Positions 1 to 9,075 of a DNA stretch of 64,000 bases are shown here, piece by piece. The notes below the pieces were generated by a model. The model was not told the origin of the DNA. It ran no database searches and saw only the letters and a program-made list of their open reading frames with translations. The translations under genes were made by a program, and so were the position numbers. Position 1 is the stretch's first letter, and each line of letters begins with the position of its first letter. Origin of the DNA: Marinobacter piscis (GTDB taxonomy: Bacteria > Pseudomonadota > Gammaproteobacteria > Pseudomonadales > Oleiphilaceae); contig NZ_VCGX01000001.1 of NCBI RefSeq assembly GCF_007671655.1, positions 310,001 through 374,000 on the forward strand, in the 5' to 3' direction.

Positions 1-851
1 ACTATGAGCGCTCCCGCGCCGGCCTGGAAACCGCCAGTGTTACGGTTGATGAACTGACCATTGCTTATCTGCGGAATTCAGAGGCCAATAATGGCGATAC
101 CATCGTTCTGGTGCATGGGTTTGGTGCCAACAAGGATAACTGGACCCGCATGGCCCGGGAGCTTACTGACGATTTTAACGTGTACGCTATAGACCTTCCC
201 GGCCACGGTGAGAGCAGCAAACCACTGGATCTGGGATACCGTCTGGAAGAGCAGGTTGAGCATCTTGCCGGTATTCTCAACGCCCTCGATATCAACGAAA
301 TGCACATGATGGGCAACTCCATGGGTGGCGGCATTACCGCGCTTTATGCCGCCACTTACCCGGAGCAGATTAAAACCGCGGTGTTGTTCGATCCCGCTGG
401 CATTCTCGAGTATGAGAGCGAACTGGTCGACCGGGTACTCGCCGGTGACAACCCCCTTATTCCCAGCGAGCCGGGTGACTTCAAGCGCCTGATGGACTTT
501 GCAATGGAGAAAAAGCCGTTTGTGCCCTGGCCGATACTTGACGTTATGGAAGAACAGGCCATCGCCAATCTGGAAGTGAACAAGGTGATTTTTGCCGCCA
601 TACAGGAAGCCGGGTTCAAGTCCGGGTTTCGCAACGCTATTACCGCGATAGAAGACCCGGTTCTGGTGATTTGGGGCAAGGAAGACCGAATTCTTGATTA
701 CCGTAACGGCGAGGTTTTTCGCAACGCCATTCCCGGAGCCCGACTGGAGCTACTGGAGGGCGTTGGCCACGCTCCGATGATCGAGGTTCCCGAGCGGTCT
801 GTACGCCTGTTCCTGGAATTTGCCAGCCCCTATATTTCCAAAGCCGGCTAG
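1..851 (+). CDS. alpha/beta-fold hydrolase (5' end outside window)
   Basis: The frame is open from the first bases and reads YERSRAGLETASV before the core fold, so the true start lies upstream. Family features are visible: an oxyanion segment VLVHGFGANKDNW, the nucleophile elbow GNSMGG, a probable acid Asp in WGKEDRI and the catalytic His in GVGHAP. This is the lipase/esterase-like branch of the superfamily; the substrate cannot be read from the sequence. No neighbour points to a pathway, and the next gene begins about 100 bp downstream after an inverted repeat. Function class is firm, substrate unknown. Confidence 0.85.
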   Translation, partial: YERSRAGLETASVTVDELTIAYLRNSEANNGDTIVLVHGFGANKDNWTRMARELTDDFNVYAIDLPGHGESSKPLDLGYRLEEQVEHLAGILNALDINEMHMMGNSMGGGITALYAATYPEQIKTAVLFDPAGILEYESELVDRVLAGDNPLIPSEPGDFKRLMDFAMEKKPFVPWPILDVMEEQAIANLEVNKVIFAAIQEAGFKSGFRNAITAIEDPVLVIWGKEDRILDYRNGEVFRNAIPGARLELLEGVGHAPMIEVPERSVRLFLEFASPYISKAG

Positions 852-892
852 GGCCAAAGAACCGGAGACTCTTGTCACTATTACTTCAACGA

Positions 893-941
893 TCAGGGAA
901 AACAAGGTAGCCTTGCACGAGTCTTTATCCGTTTTCCCTGA
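893..941. repeat. 11-bp inverted repeat between hydrolase and antiporter
   Basis: TCAGGGAAAAC (893-903) is mirrored exactly by GTTTTCCCTGA (931-941), with a small AAGG/CCTT hairpin in the loop. There is no T-run, so it is not a classic Rho-independent terminator. It could be an operator or mRNA structure ahead of the antiporter gene, or a 3' stem of the hydrolase transcript. Confidence 0.5.
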
Positions 942-952
942 AAGAACCTCCC

Positions 953-2533
953 ATGCCTGAAGCTATCTGGATTTCATTTGCATTCGGCCTCGGTCTGACA
1001 ATTAAAGCCGTAGGCCTGCCCCCACTGGTTGGCTACCTGGCAGCAGGGTTTGTGCTGAGCGGCCTGGCTGCCAACCCTTCTATCGGGATCTCCGCAGAGC
1101 CGACCGCAGTGCTGGCACACATAGCCCACCTGGGCGTATTGCTCATGCTGTTTTCCGTGGGCCTCAAGCTTAAGCTCAAATCGGTTATCAGCCCGGAAGT
1201 GATCGGTGGCAGCCTGCTCCACTTCGCCATCACCTGCCTTGTGTTTACCCCCGGTCTGTACCTGTTACTGGACATAAACTGGTACACCGCCTTCATGCTG
1301 GCCGTTGCCCTGTCCTTCTCATCCACGGTTTTAGCCGCGAAAGTTCTGGAAAACAAACGCGAGCTCAAAGCATTTCATGGACGGGTGTCCGTCGGCATCC
1401 TGATCATGCAGGATTTAATCGCCTTGCTGGTCATGAGCCTTGCAGCTGGCCAGACACCCTCTGAGTGGGCGCTGATCGTCTTTGGCCTGCCCCTGTTGCG
1501 TCCCTTGCTGTTCAAACTGCTGGATGCCAGTGGTCACGATGAGCTGCTGGTCCTTCTGGGCCTGTTACTGGCTCTGGTACTGGGCGGCATGGGCTTTGAA
1601 GCCGTCGGGCTCAGTTCCGAGCTGGGCGCGCTGATTTTCGGGGCTATTCTTGCCAATCACCCTCGCAGCCAGGAACTGGCAAAATCCCTGTGGAGTGTGA
1701 AGGAAATTTTCCTGGTTGGCTTTTTTCTGCAAATCGGCATCGGCGGTCTGCCGGATGCCAGTGCCATCCTGTTTGCCATTGTGGCGGCGCTGGTGTTGCC
1801 CTTTAAAGGCATTCTGTTTTTCTTCCTGATGCTGCTTTTCCGCCTGCGGGCCCGCAGCGGCTTTCTCACGTCCCTGTCCCTGACCAACTACAGTGAGTTC
1901 GGCCTGATTGTTGCCAGTATTGCTTTGCCGGAATGGCTGGTGCCTCTGGCGATCACTGTGGCCCTGTCTTTCCTCATTTCGGCACCACTGAACCGGCTGG
2001 CGCATCCGCTGTATGAAAAGCTGAGTCATCGCCTTGTGCGTTATGAACGGCATCAGCGGCACCCGGATGAGCTGCCTGTTTCCCTGGGCGACACCCGGGT
2101 ACTGGTCATGGGGATGGGGCGGACCGGCACGGCGGCTTATGACTGGCTGAGTACCTCGGAACCCAGACTGATGGCCCTGGACTCCGACCTCCCGAAAGTG
2201 GAAAGGCACCAGGCAGACGGGCGCAATGTTGTCTACGCGGATGCTGAAGACAACACCTTCTGGGAAGCCCTTCATATGCCAGACGTAGAAGCCGTTATTC
2301 TTTCCATGAGTGATATAGAAGCGAAGCTGATCGCTGCGCGAATGCTGCGTAAAATGGGCTTTACCGGCTATATTGTGGCGCACACAATGTACGCGGACGA
2401 GGCTGAGCGTATTTGCAAAGCCGGCGCCGACGATGCCTACCTCACCATGAGCGAAACCGGCGTTGCCCTGGCCAGCCACCTTCTGGAGAGGGCTCCGGTG
2501 GCAGCATCACTGCCCTCATACAAGGCTGGCTGA
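953..2533 (+). CDS. Kef-type monovalent cation:proton antiporter with TrkA-N domain
   Basis: A 526-residue inner-membrane protein. About 375 residues of hydrophobic segments form a Na+/H+ exchanger (CPA2) core, including a conserved LIMQDLIALL stretch. A cytoplasmic RCK/TrkA-N domain follows from about residue 380, with the Rossmann motif GMGRTG. This is the architecture of KefB/KefC/YbaL, in which nucleotide or thiol ligands gate K+ or Na+ exchange. No KefF/KefG-type ancillary oxidoreductase is adjacent, so glutathione gating is not supported. Ion specificity is not determined. The start ATG is preceded by a weak purine stretch (AAAGAACC). Confidence 0.85.
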   Translation: MPEAIWISFAFGLGLTIKAVGLPPLVGYLAAGFVLSGLAANPSIGISAEPTAVLAHIAHLGVLLMLFSVGLKLKLKSVISPEVIGGSLLHFAITCLVFTPGLYLLLDINWYTAFMLAVALSFSSTVLAAKVLENKRELKAFHGRVSVGILIMQDLIALLVMSLAAGQTPSEWALIVFGLPLLRPLLFKLLDASGHDELLVLLGLLLALVLGGMGFEAVGLSSELGALIFGAILANHPRSQELAKSLWSVKEIFLVGFFLQIGIGGLPDASAILFAIVAALVLPFKGILFFFLMLLFRLRARSGFLTSLSLTNYSEFGLIVASIALPEWLVPLAITVALSFLISAPLNRLAHPLYEKLSHRLVRYERHQRHPDELPVSLGDTRVLVMGMGRTGTAAYDWLSTSEPRLMALDSDLPKVERHQADGRNVVYADAEDNTFWEALHMPDVEAVILSMSDIEAKLIAARMLRKMGFTGYIVAHTMYADEAERICKAGADDAYLTMSETGVALASHLLERAPVAASLPSYKAG

Positions 2534-2535
2534 AC

Positions 2536-3930
2536 TTAGCCTTCAGGCAGTGCGCATGTGCGGAAGCCGGTGTATACGTCGTTGCGCCCTGGCAGATACG
2601 CCTGGCGGTAAGTGCCGCGAATCAGGCTGGACGATGTGGCGCAACTTCCCCCACGACTGACCTTATGATCGCCGAACTGCAAGGTAGACATGAAGGGATA
2701 CATATCCACCTTGAAGCCGTCATAAGGCAGGAACTGATTACTGGTCCACTCCCACACTGTGCCCAGCATCTGCCGGCACCCGAAAGGGCTGTCCCCGGCA
2801 GGGTAATCGTGAACCGGGTTGCGGGCCATTGAACGCCCACTCATATCCACTCGGGATGGATCCGGCAGGGCATTCCCCCAGGGGTAGCGCCGGAAAGTCT
2901 CTCCCGGCCGATTGCCCAGTGCTGCCACTTCCCACTCATATTCTGTTGGCAAGCGCCTGCCCGCCCAGTGGCACCAGGCCTCTGCTTCCCAATAAGACAA
3001 GTGGGTTACCGGGGCATCCGGGTTCAGCGCCAGCCACTGGTTAAACACACGCTCCTGCCACTCGCCGCCGTGCCAGCGCCAGTACAGCGGGTGTTCCGGC
3101 GCGCGCATCTGCGGCCCGGCGACACCGTGAACCAGGGATACGTCCTTTTCAGTTTGCAGCCATTGCCGGCCTCCGAACGACCACAACTCCGGGCGCTGAT
3201 ACCCACCATCGTCTACAAATGCCTGAAACTCCCGGTTGCTCACCAGGGTGCGGCTGATTGCATACTCTGGCAATTCAATCTCAAAGCGTGGCTTCTCGGC
3301 GTCAAAGGCAAAGTCCTCAGTGGCAAATGCGTCCGACTCCCCCGGCATGCCGATCAGCCAGCGCCCCGCTGGAATATGGACATCCCCGTCGACAGCTTCC
3401 CCCGGCGCCGGACGGTCGCCTTTGAAATCTGAGGGTGCCGGATAGCCTACGGTCTGGCGACACCAGATCAGTGACTCAATATGCATGTTCTGATGAAAAA
3501 TGGCGTACCGGTAAAGATACAGCGCCCGATCGCTCAGCTCATGATTGCGGATTCGCTCCGCGACCCGGTCATACACCGTATTAAAGTACGCAAGGGTTTC
3601 ATCCCGGCCGGGAAACAGATCCCGCCGCCAGCGATCCTGGTGTTTCACATGGAATGAATCCCAGAGTTCATCCATCGCCGGATTATAACTGGGGGTGCCG
3701 TCCAACAGGTTGAAGACAAACACCTCGTAAAAAAACGCAGCATGGCCCATCTCCCACAGGGGCGGATTCACCCCCGGATGATAAGGGACCTCCAACTGTG
3801 CGTCTGACAGCGAATGGATAAGCTGCGCTGTACGGGTCCTGGCCAGTTCCAGCTCAGCAAGCAACCGGGCTTTTGTGTCTTCATCCTGTCTCTTGTGCGA
3901 ACTCACCTGCGTTACCTCCCCACGGATCAT
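2536..3930 (-). CDS. EgtB/SenA-like non-heme iron C-S/C-Se bond-forming enzyme
   Basis: An N-terminal DinB-like four-helix domain is followed by a C-terminal formylglycine-generating-enzyme/sulfatase-modifying fold (about residues 185-462, ending GFRTCALPEG). The three-His iron site of EgtB enzymes is present: H63 in WEMGHAAFF, and H146 and H150 in FHQNMHIES. In this family such enzymes join a thiol or selenosugar to hercynine in ergothioneine or selenoneine synthesis. No EgtD methyltransferase or SenB glycosyltransferase lies nearby, so the substrate is unresolved. The annotated start has an ordinary GGAG. A GTG eight codons further in (3906) has a stronger GGGAGGTAA site and may be the real start. 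Confidence 0.75.
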   Translation of the reverse strand: MIRGEVTQVSSHKRQDEDTKARLLAELELARTRTAQLIHSLSDAQLEVPYHPGVNPPLWEMGHAAFFYEVFVFNLLDGTPSYNPAMDELWDSFHVKHQDRWRRDLFPGRDETLAYFNTVYDRVAERIRNHELSDRALYLYRYAIFHQNMHIESLIWCRQTVGYPAPSDFKGDRPAPGEAVDGDVHIPAGRWLIGMPGESDAFATEDFAFDAEKPRFEIELPEYAISRTLVSNREFQAFVDDGGYQRPELWSFGGRQWLQTEKDVSLVHGVAGPQMRAPEHPLYWRWHGGEWQERVFNQWLALNPDAPVTHLSYWEAEAWCHWAGRRLPTEYEWEVAALGNRPGETFRRYPWGNALPDPSRVDMSGRSMARNPVHDYPAGDSPFGCRQMLGTVWEWTSNQFLPYDGFKVDMYPFMSTLQFGDHKVSRGGSCATSSSLIRGTYRQAYLPGRNDVYTGFRTCALPEG

Positions 3931-3954
3931 TCATACTCCGGTCAGGATAGCAGA

Positions 3955-3989
3955 CAAAAAACCGCCGGGGGACAGTCCCGCGGCGGTTT
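3955..3989 (-). terminator. Rho-independent terminator after the first RND operon
   Basis: Read on the minus strand, AACCGCCG pairs with CGGCGGTT and is followed directly by a T-run. It lies just beyond the stop of the RND permease gene, whose transcription it should end. Confidence 0.85.
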
Positions 3990-4014
3990 GATGACTTGAA
4001 TCAGGCTTCTGCTG

Positions 4015-7000
4015 TCAGGCTTTCTTGCGCTGCTTGCGCCAGTCCCCCAAGTCTTCGATCAGTTTATAAAACAACGGAACGAAGAACAGAGCCAGTGTAC
4101 TGGCTGCCAGCATACCGCCGACAACCACTGTGCCGATTTCCTGGCGGCTAACGCCGCCTGCACCACTGCTGAAAGCCAGCGGCAGGGAGCCAACAATGAA
4201 GGTAAGAGCAGTCATCATGATCGCCCTGAAACGCTGACGTGCTGCTGTGCTGGCTGCTTCAAAGGAGGTCATACCGGCCTTACGGTTCTGGGCCGCAAAC
4301 TCCACAATCAGAATAGCGTTTTTAGCCGCCAGACCAATCAATACCAGCAAACCGACCTGGAAGTAGATGTCATTCGGGAAGCCCCGCCACAAGGAGGCCA
4401 GTGCCGCACCAAATACACCGAATGGAACCGCAGTGGCAACAGCCACGGGCAGCCCCCAGCGCTCATACTGAGCAGCCAGAATCAGGAAGACCAGTAACAG
4501 CCCCATACCGAACGCCAGGGTACCGGAACCGGCCGCATCCTGAAGCTGGAAGGCCTCGCCCGTCCAGCCCAGCAAGGTATTACGGTCAAACTGTTCAGAG
4601 GCAACGTCTTCCAGTGCCGCCAGAGCCTCGCCCGTGGTATAGCCAGCGCTGGGATCCGCCAGCAGTTTTGCGGCCGGATATACGTTAAAGCGGTTCAGGA
4701 TATCGGGACCACTGGTACGCTCCAGGTCCACGAGGGAGCTGAGAGGGATCATCTCACCATAATTGGAACGGACGAAGACCTTGCGCAGATCGTCCGGGTG
4801 GCTCCGGAACTCACCTTCGGACTGCAGGTTTACCTGCCAGTTACGTCCCTGCAGCGTGAAATCGTTTACGTACAGACCACCAAAGGTACTCTGCATGGTG
4901 TTAAAAATCTGATCAACAGGCACTCCGGCAGCCTGTGCTTTTTCACGGTCCACATTGGCCTGGAACCGGGGAATACCTGTATCCAGAGTGACCCGCACGT
5001 TGGTCAGCTCAGGGCGGGCATTGGCGGCTTGGGTAAACCGGTCAGCCATGGTCTTGATTTCCTCCGGCGTGCGACCTCCCCGTGCCTGGATATAGCCTTC
5101 AACGCCCCCGGTCGTGGACAAACCCTGAATCGGCGGCGGTGTAAAGGCAATCACAAACGCCTCTGGCATACCAAACCCTATACCCATGATCTTGTTGGCA
5201 ATATCAGCCGCCGACTGGCCCTCACCTTCACGCTCGTCCCAGTCTTCCAGGGTCACGAACGCCACACCGCTGTTGGTGCGCAATGCGCTGGAAATGATGT
5301 CGAAGCCGGCAAACGCAACCACATCCTTGACCTCCGGCAGGTCCATCATCTTCTGGACCAGCTCATCCCGTGTCTTCTCAGTGCGGCTCAAAGCCGACAC
5401 CGGAGGCAAAGAATACGCAGCCAGGGCAAAGCCCTGGTCTTCCTGGGGCACCAGACCGGACGGCATCTTGTTCATCATGAAGGCGACCCCGCCCAGCATG
5501 GCCGCAAACAGCAATACGCCAACCACGGCATGCTTCAAAAGCCAGTCTACTGCGGCCGAGAAACCAGCGGTCATCTTATCAAAGCCGGCATCAAACCAGC
5601 GGAACACCGTCAGCTGCTTACCTTCATGGCGGCCCAGCAGTAAGGCACACATGGCAGGCGTCAATGTCAGAGCAACAATACCCGAGATCACCACAGAAAT
5701 GGCGATGGTGATCGCAAACTGCCGGTACAGTTCACCACTGAGGCCGCCCAGAAATGCCACGGGCGCAAATACAGCGACCAGCACCAGAGTGGATGAAACC
5801 ACCGCGCCGGAGACCTGACTAACCGTTGTCACCGCAGCGTTGTAGGCTGTCATGCCCTCTTCTTTCATCAGGCGTTCGGCGTTTTCCATGATGATGATGG
5901 CGTTATCCACTACCACCCCGATGGCCAGTATCAGCCCGAACAACGTCAGCAGGTTCACCGAGAAGCCAAATACCTGCATGCCGGCAAAAGTGCCCACCAG
6001 CGACACAGGTATGGCAATCAGGGGGATCAGAGTGGCGTTGAAGTGCTGCAGGAACAAGAAGGTAATCAACACCACCAGAAGCACCGCCACAATAAACGTA
6101 TTGACGACTTCCTGAATGGAGACATCGATAAACCGTGTGGTGTCATACGGTACGTTATATTCCAGGCCCTCCGGAAACCGGTCCGAGATTTCCTGCATTG
6201 CCTCGTTCACGGCGTCGGCCGCCTCCAGAGCGTTGGCGCCCGGTTGCAGGTAAATCCCCATGGGCACAGTAGCACCGCCGTTGTAGATGGCAGCAAAGTC
6301 GTAGTTCTGGGCCCCCAGCTCTATGCGCGCCACATCTTTCAGGCGTAAGGTAGCGCCCTGGTCATCACTACGCAGTATCACCTCACCAAACTCTTCCGGG
6401 CTGGTCAGCCGGCCCGGGGCTGACACACTGAAGGTGAACGCCTGGCCTTCGGGCGCAGGCTCGGCACCAATACGGCCTGCTGCAAACTGGGCATTCTGGG
6501 CCCGAAGTGAGTTGGCGACATCCACCGGAGTCAGCTCGTACTGAGCCAGCTTGTCGGGCCGCAGCCAGATTCGCATGGAGTAATCCTGGGCGCCGAACAG
6601 CGAGGCATCACCAATACCCGGCAGCCGCACCAGTTCATCCAGTACGTTCAGCAGGGCATAGTTCGAAATTTCTACCACATCCATCGAGTTGTCAGGGGAG
6701 GACAGAGTAAGAACCTGCAGAATCGATGTGGAACGGGCCTCTACTTTCAGCCCCTGGTCCCTTACTGACTGGGGTAAGCGGGCAAGTGCCTGCTGCACCC
6801 GGTTGTTGACGTTAATCGTGGCCTGATCAGGATCCGTTCCAATCTCGAACGAAACCGTCAGCTGAAAACTCCCCGAGTCGGTTGCGCTGGATTCCAGGTA
6901 AATCATGTCATCAACGCCGTTGATTTCCTGCTCCAGTGGCGCAACCACGGAATCAGAAATCACCCCGGCACTGGCGCCCGGGAAAGTCCCGTTAACCACC

Positions 7001-7128
7001 ACCTGGGGCGGCACCACGTTAGGGTACTGTTCGATCGGGAGCCCGAGCAGTGCCAGGGCACCGCCCAGAGTAATAATGATGGATATAACCGAAGCAAAAA
7101 CCGGCCGGTCTATGAATGTACGCAACAT
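4015..7128 (-). CDS. RND multidrug efflux permease (HAE1 / AcrB type)
   Basis: At 1,037 residues this has the usual length of an AcrB/MexB-like trimeric inner-membrane proton antiporter. It opens with the typical RTFIDRPVFASV segment and shows the two periplasmic porter halves and twelve membrane spans in the usual arrangement. In the fourth transmembrane helix the relay motif reads VVVDNAII (D408, N409) where E. coli AcrB has an Asp-Asp pair. Its ATG overlaps the stop of the adaptor gene by one base (TGATG), so the two are translationally coupled. No outer-membrane TolC-like gene is adjacent, so an unlinked channel is presumed. Regulation is probably by the divergent TetR gene. Confidence 0.93.
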   Translation of the reverse strand: MLRTFIDRPVFASVISIIITLGGALALLGLPIEQYPNVVPPQVVVNGTFPGASAGVISDSVVAPLEQEINGVDDMIYLESSATDSGSFQLTVSFEIGTDPDQATINVNNRVQQALARLPQSVRDQGLKVEARSTSILQVLTLSSPDNSMDVVEISNYALLNVLDELVRLPGIGDASLFGAQDYSMRIWLRPDKLAQYELTPVDVANSLRAQNAQFAAGRIGAEPAPEGQAFTFSVSAPGRLTSPEEFGEVILRSDDQGATLRLKDVARIELGAQNYDFAAIYNGGATVPMGIYLQPGANALEAADAVNEAMQEISDRFPEGLEYNVPYDTTRFIDVSIQEVVNTFIVAVLLVVLITFLFLQHFNATLIPLIAIPVSLVGTFAGMQVFGFSVNLLTLFGLILAIGVVVDNAIIIMENAERLMKEEGMTAYNAAVTTVSQVSGAVVSSTLVLVAVFAPVAFLGGLSGELYRQFAITIAISVVISGIVALTLTPAMCALLLGRHEGKQLTVFRWFDAGFDKMTAGFSAAVDWLLKHAVVGVLLFAAMLGGVAFMMNKMPSGLVPQEDQGFALAAYSLPPVSALSRTEKTRDELVQKMMDLPEVKDVVAFAGFDIISSALRTNSGVAFVTLEDWDEREGEGQSAADIANKIMGIGFGMPEAFVIAFTPPPIQGLSTTGGVEGYIQARGGRTPEEIKTMADRFTQAANARPELTNVRVTLDTGIPRFQANVDREKAQAAGVPVDQIFNTMQSTFGGLYVNDFTLQGRNWQVNLQSEGEFRSHPDDLRKVFVRSNYGEMIPLSSLVDLERTSGPDILNRFNVYPAAKLLADPSAGYTTGEALAALEDVASEQFDRNTLLGWTGEAFQLQDAAGSGTLAFGMGLLLVFLILAAQYERWGLPVAVATAVPFGVFGAALASLWRGFPNDIYFQVGLLVLIGLAAKNAILIVEFAAQNRKAGMTSFEAASTAARQRFRAIMMTALTFIVGSLPLAFSSGAGGVSRQEIGTVVVGGMLAASTLALFFVPLFYKLIEDLGDWRKQRKKA

Positions 7129-8297
7129 CAGCCTGCGCCCTCCGAAGCCCCATCATTGGTTACATTAACCTGGGCGCCATCGCGCAGATTGCTCAACCCA
7201 CTGACAATATACCGATCGCCGGCCTCAAGACCATCCAGCAGAATTTGTTTGCCGTCGGTCACCGGCCCCAGTTCGACTACCCTGGCCCGCGCCTTGCTCT
7301 CGTCATCAACCACGTATACCACCGGCCCTTCGGATGCCTCACCGACTGCAGACTCAGGAATTGCGATAATGTCCTCAAACTTCTGGAGCTCTACACGCAC
7401 CCGTACAAACTGGCCAGGCACAATTTCATGATCCGGGTTGGGAAACACCGCACGGGCGGATACCGTACCTGTGCGCGGATCCAGTGTTGAAGCGGTAAAG
7501 TCAATACGGCCTTCCAGGGCGTACTCGTTACCATCTGCCATCACCAGGCGGGCACTGACGTCCTGTTTTTCATCGCGCCGGGCCATACCTTCTCTTGCTG
7601 CCCGGCGAATACTGGCATCGTTTTCCGGCAGCGCAAAGCGCACGTGAACCGGGTCCAGCTGCACGATAGTAGTAAGCAGTGTGCCGGCATCAATCAGACT
7701 GCCCTCGGGCAAGTCCTCCAGGCTGGTTACGCCACTGACCGGGGCCGTCACCTCGGTATACCCAAGGTCGAGTCTGGCTTTTGTGACCCTGGCCCGGGCG
7801 ACAGCCAGATTGGCTTCGGCGGCCTCTTTTGCGGCCTCCGCAGCATCACGGTCGCGCTCGCTCACAGCCTTACGATTGTACAGCGACGAGATCCGTTTCC
7901 ATTCTCTTTCGGCCTGGCGCAGGTCAGCTGCTGCAACCTGCTGCTGAGCCTGGGCAAGCTGGAGAGCCGCTTCGGCAGGCTTGCGGTCGATCCGGAACAG
8001 CGCATCCCCTTCACGCACCATCCGCCCTTCTTCATACAGGCGCTTTTCCAGAATCCCGTTTATCCGGGCACGAACCTCAACTTCTCTGGCCCCCCGAACA
8101 CGGCCCGCATAGTCCTGGCGTACAGTGGCATTCGTCTGCTCCGCTGTTTCCACGACCACAGCAGCCGGCGGCATTCCGCCCCCTTGCTGACTGCCACTGT
8201 CCTCTTTGCTACACCCAGCTAACAAAAACAGGGTCGATAAGGCAGCAATTACAAGCCCGGAGCGGGCCATCGGACGACGATAAATTTCAACGGGCAT
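7128..8297 (-). CDS. RND efflux periplasmic adaptor lipoprotein (AcrA/MexA type)
   Basis: A 389-residue membrane fusion protein with a lipoprotein signal ending LFLLAGC. The lipoyl/barrel-sandwich half, a coiled-coil hairpin rich in Ala/Glu/Arg (roughly residues 95-165 of the mature protein) and a beta-barrel region follow. The frame stays open to 8393, but the ATG at 8297 has AGGAG seven bases upstream and is chosen. An upstream start would have to lie inside the TetR operator region. It is the first gene of an operon with the RND permease and bridges that pump to an outer-membrane channel. Confidence 0.92.
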   Translation of the reverse strand: MPVEIYRRPMARSGLVIAALSTLFLLAGCSKEDSGSQQGGGMPPAAVVVETAEQTNATVRQDYAGRVRGAREVEVRARINGILEKRLYEEGRMVREGDALFRIDRKPAEAALQLAQAQQQVAAADLRQAEREWKRISSLYNRKAVSERDRDAAEAAKEAAEANLAVARARVTKARLDLGYTEVTAPVSGVTSLEDLPEGSLIDAGTLLTTIVQLDPVHVRFALPENDASIRRAAREGMARRDEKQDVSARLVMADGNEYALEGRIDFTASTLDPRTGTVSARAVFPNPDHEIVPGQFVRVRVELQKFEDIIAIPESAVGEASEGPVVYVVDDESKARARVVELGPVTDGKQILLDGLEAGDRYIVSGLSNLRDGAQVNVTNDGASEGAG

Positions 8298-8381
8298 GCA
8301 CATTCTCCTGAGCACCGGGAAGGGTGATTCAATACAATCGGGGCGGGGATCAGCCACCGAGGGGAAAAACTGAGCGACATA

Positions 8382-8407
8382 ACATACATTCAATCGTGTA
8401 TGTATGT
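8382..8407. promoter_or_regulatory. TetR-type palindromic operator between efflux operon and regulator
   Basis: ACATACAT (8382-8389) and ATGTATGT (8400-8407) form perfect 8-bp arms around a 10-bp centre. This closely resembles the AcrR operator of E. coli (arms TACATACA/TGTATGTA). It sits in the 165-bp divergent space between the adaptor start (8297) and the regulator start (8463), where a repressor could control both directions. Confidence 0.85.
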
Positions 8408-8462
8408 AAATGCTTCTCAGCTATACTGTGGGTTTTTACCAACCAATCTACGAAGTACCCGT

Positions 8463-9068
8463 ATGGCACGAAAAACGAAAGCGGACGCCGAGGCTACCCG
8501 GACCTCTATACTGGAGGCGGCAGAGCACGTATTCATGGCCAAGGGCGTGGCCCGGGCCTCTCTTGAGCAGGTTGCCTTTGCTGCAGGCGTAACCCGCGGA
8601 GCGATCTACTGGCACTTTCGTAACAAACAGGACATTCTTGATGCCATGCTGGAGCGTGTGCGGGCGCCTCTGTGGGAAATGATAGCCGACGCCAGCCGCG
8701 GCGGAAGCAGCCTGAACAACCTGAAGGAGGTATGTATCCTTGCCCTGGAAAAGCTTGCCGAAGACACGCGTTACTTCCGGGTGCATTACATTCTTTTTCA
8801 CCGCAATGAGTCAGACCAGTCTCTCAACAAACACCGGGAACTTGCAGAAAGCGCGATTACTCATCTGGCCCGTATTATGGCGCTACCCGACAACCGGAAG
8901 CGCCTGCGCCCGCACCTCTCGCCGGAGTACGCCGCTTACCTGTTACACACGCAAATGCTGGGGCTTTTCTACGACTGGCTGATAACGCCTGAGCGCTGGG
9001 CATTGAGCGATATAGCACGGTTACTGGTGGAAACCACGTTTTGCGGTCTGCTGGCGGAACCTGAATAA
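8463..9068 (+). CDS. TetR/AcrR-family efflux repressor
   Basis: A 201-residue regulator. The N-terminal helix-turn-helix covers LEQVAFAAGVTRGAIYWHF, followed by the NKQDIL helix, as in AcrR, TtgR and MexL-like repressors. The ligand-binding domain is typical in length. The frame extends up to 8400, but that would begin inside the operator palindrome, so the ATG at 8463 (MARKTKADAE) is preferred although its ribosome site is weak (GAAG). It is divergent from the RND operon and very probably represses that operon and itself, with release by pump substrates. Confidence 0.9.
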   Translation: MARKTKADAEATRTSILEAAEHVFMAKGVARASLEQVAFAAGVTRGAIYWHFRNKQDILDAMLERVRAPLWEMIADASRGGSSLNNLKEVCILALEKLAEDTRYFRVHYILFHRNESDQSLNKHRELAESAITHLARIMALPDNRKRLRPHLSPEYAAYLLHTQMLGLFYDWLITPERWALSDIARLLVETTFCGLLAEPE

Positions 9069-9075
9069 CCATCTT

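Noticed and set aside
1565-2479. A 304-codon frame opposite the Kef-type antiporter
   Set aside because: Low-complexity Gln/Gly/Arg composition typical of the antisense of a hydrophobic gene.
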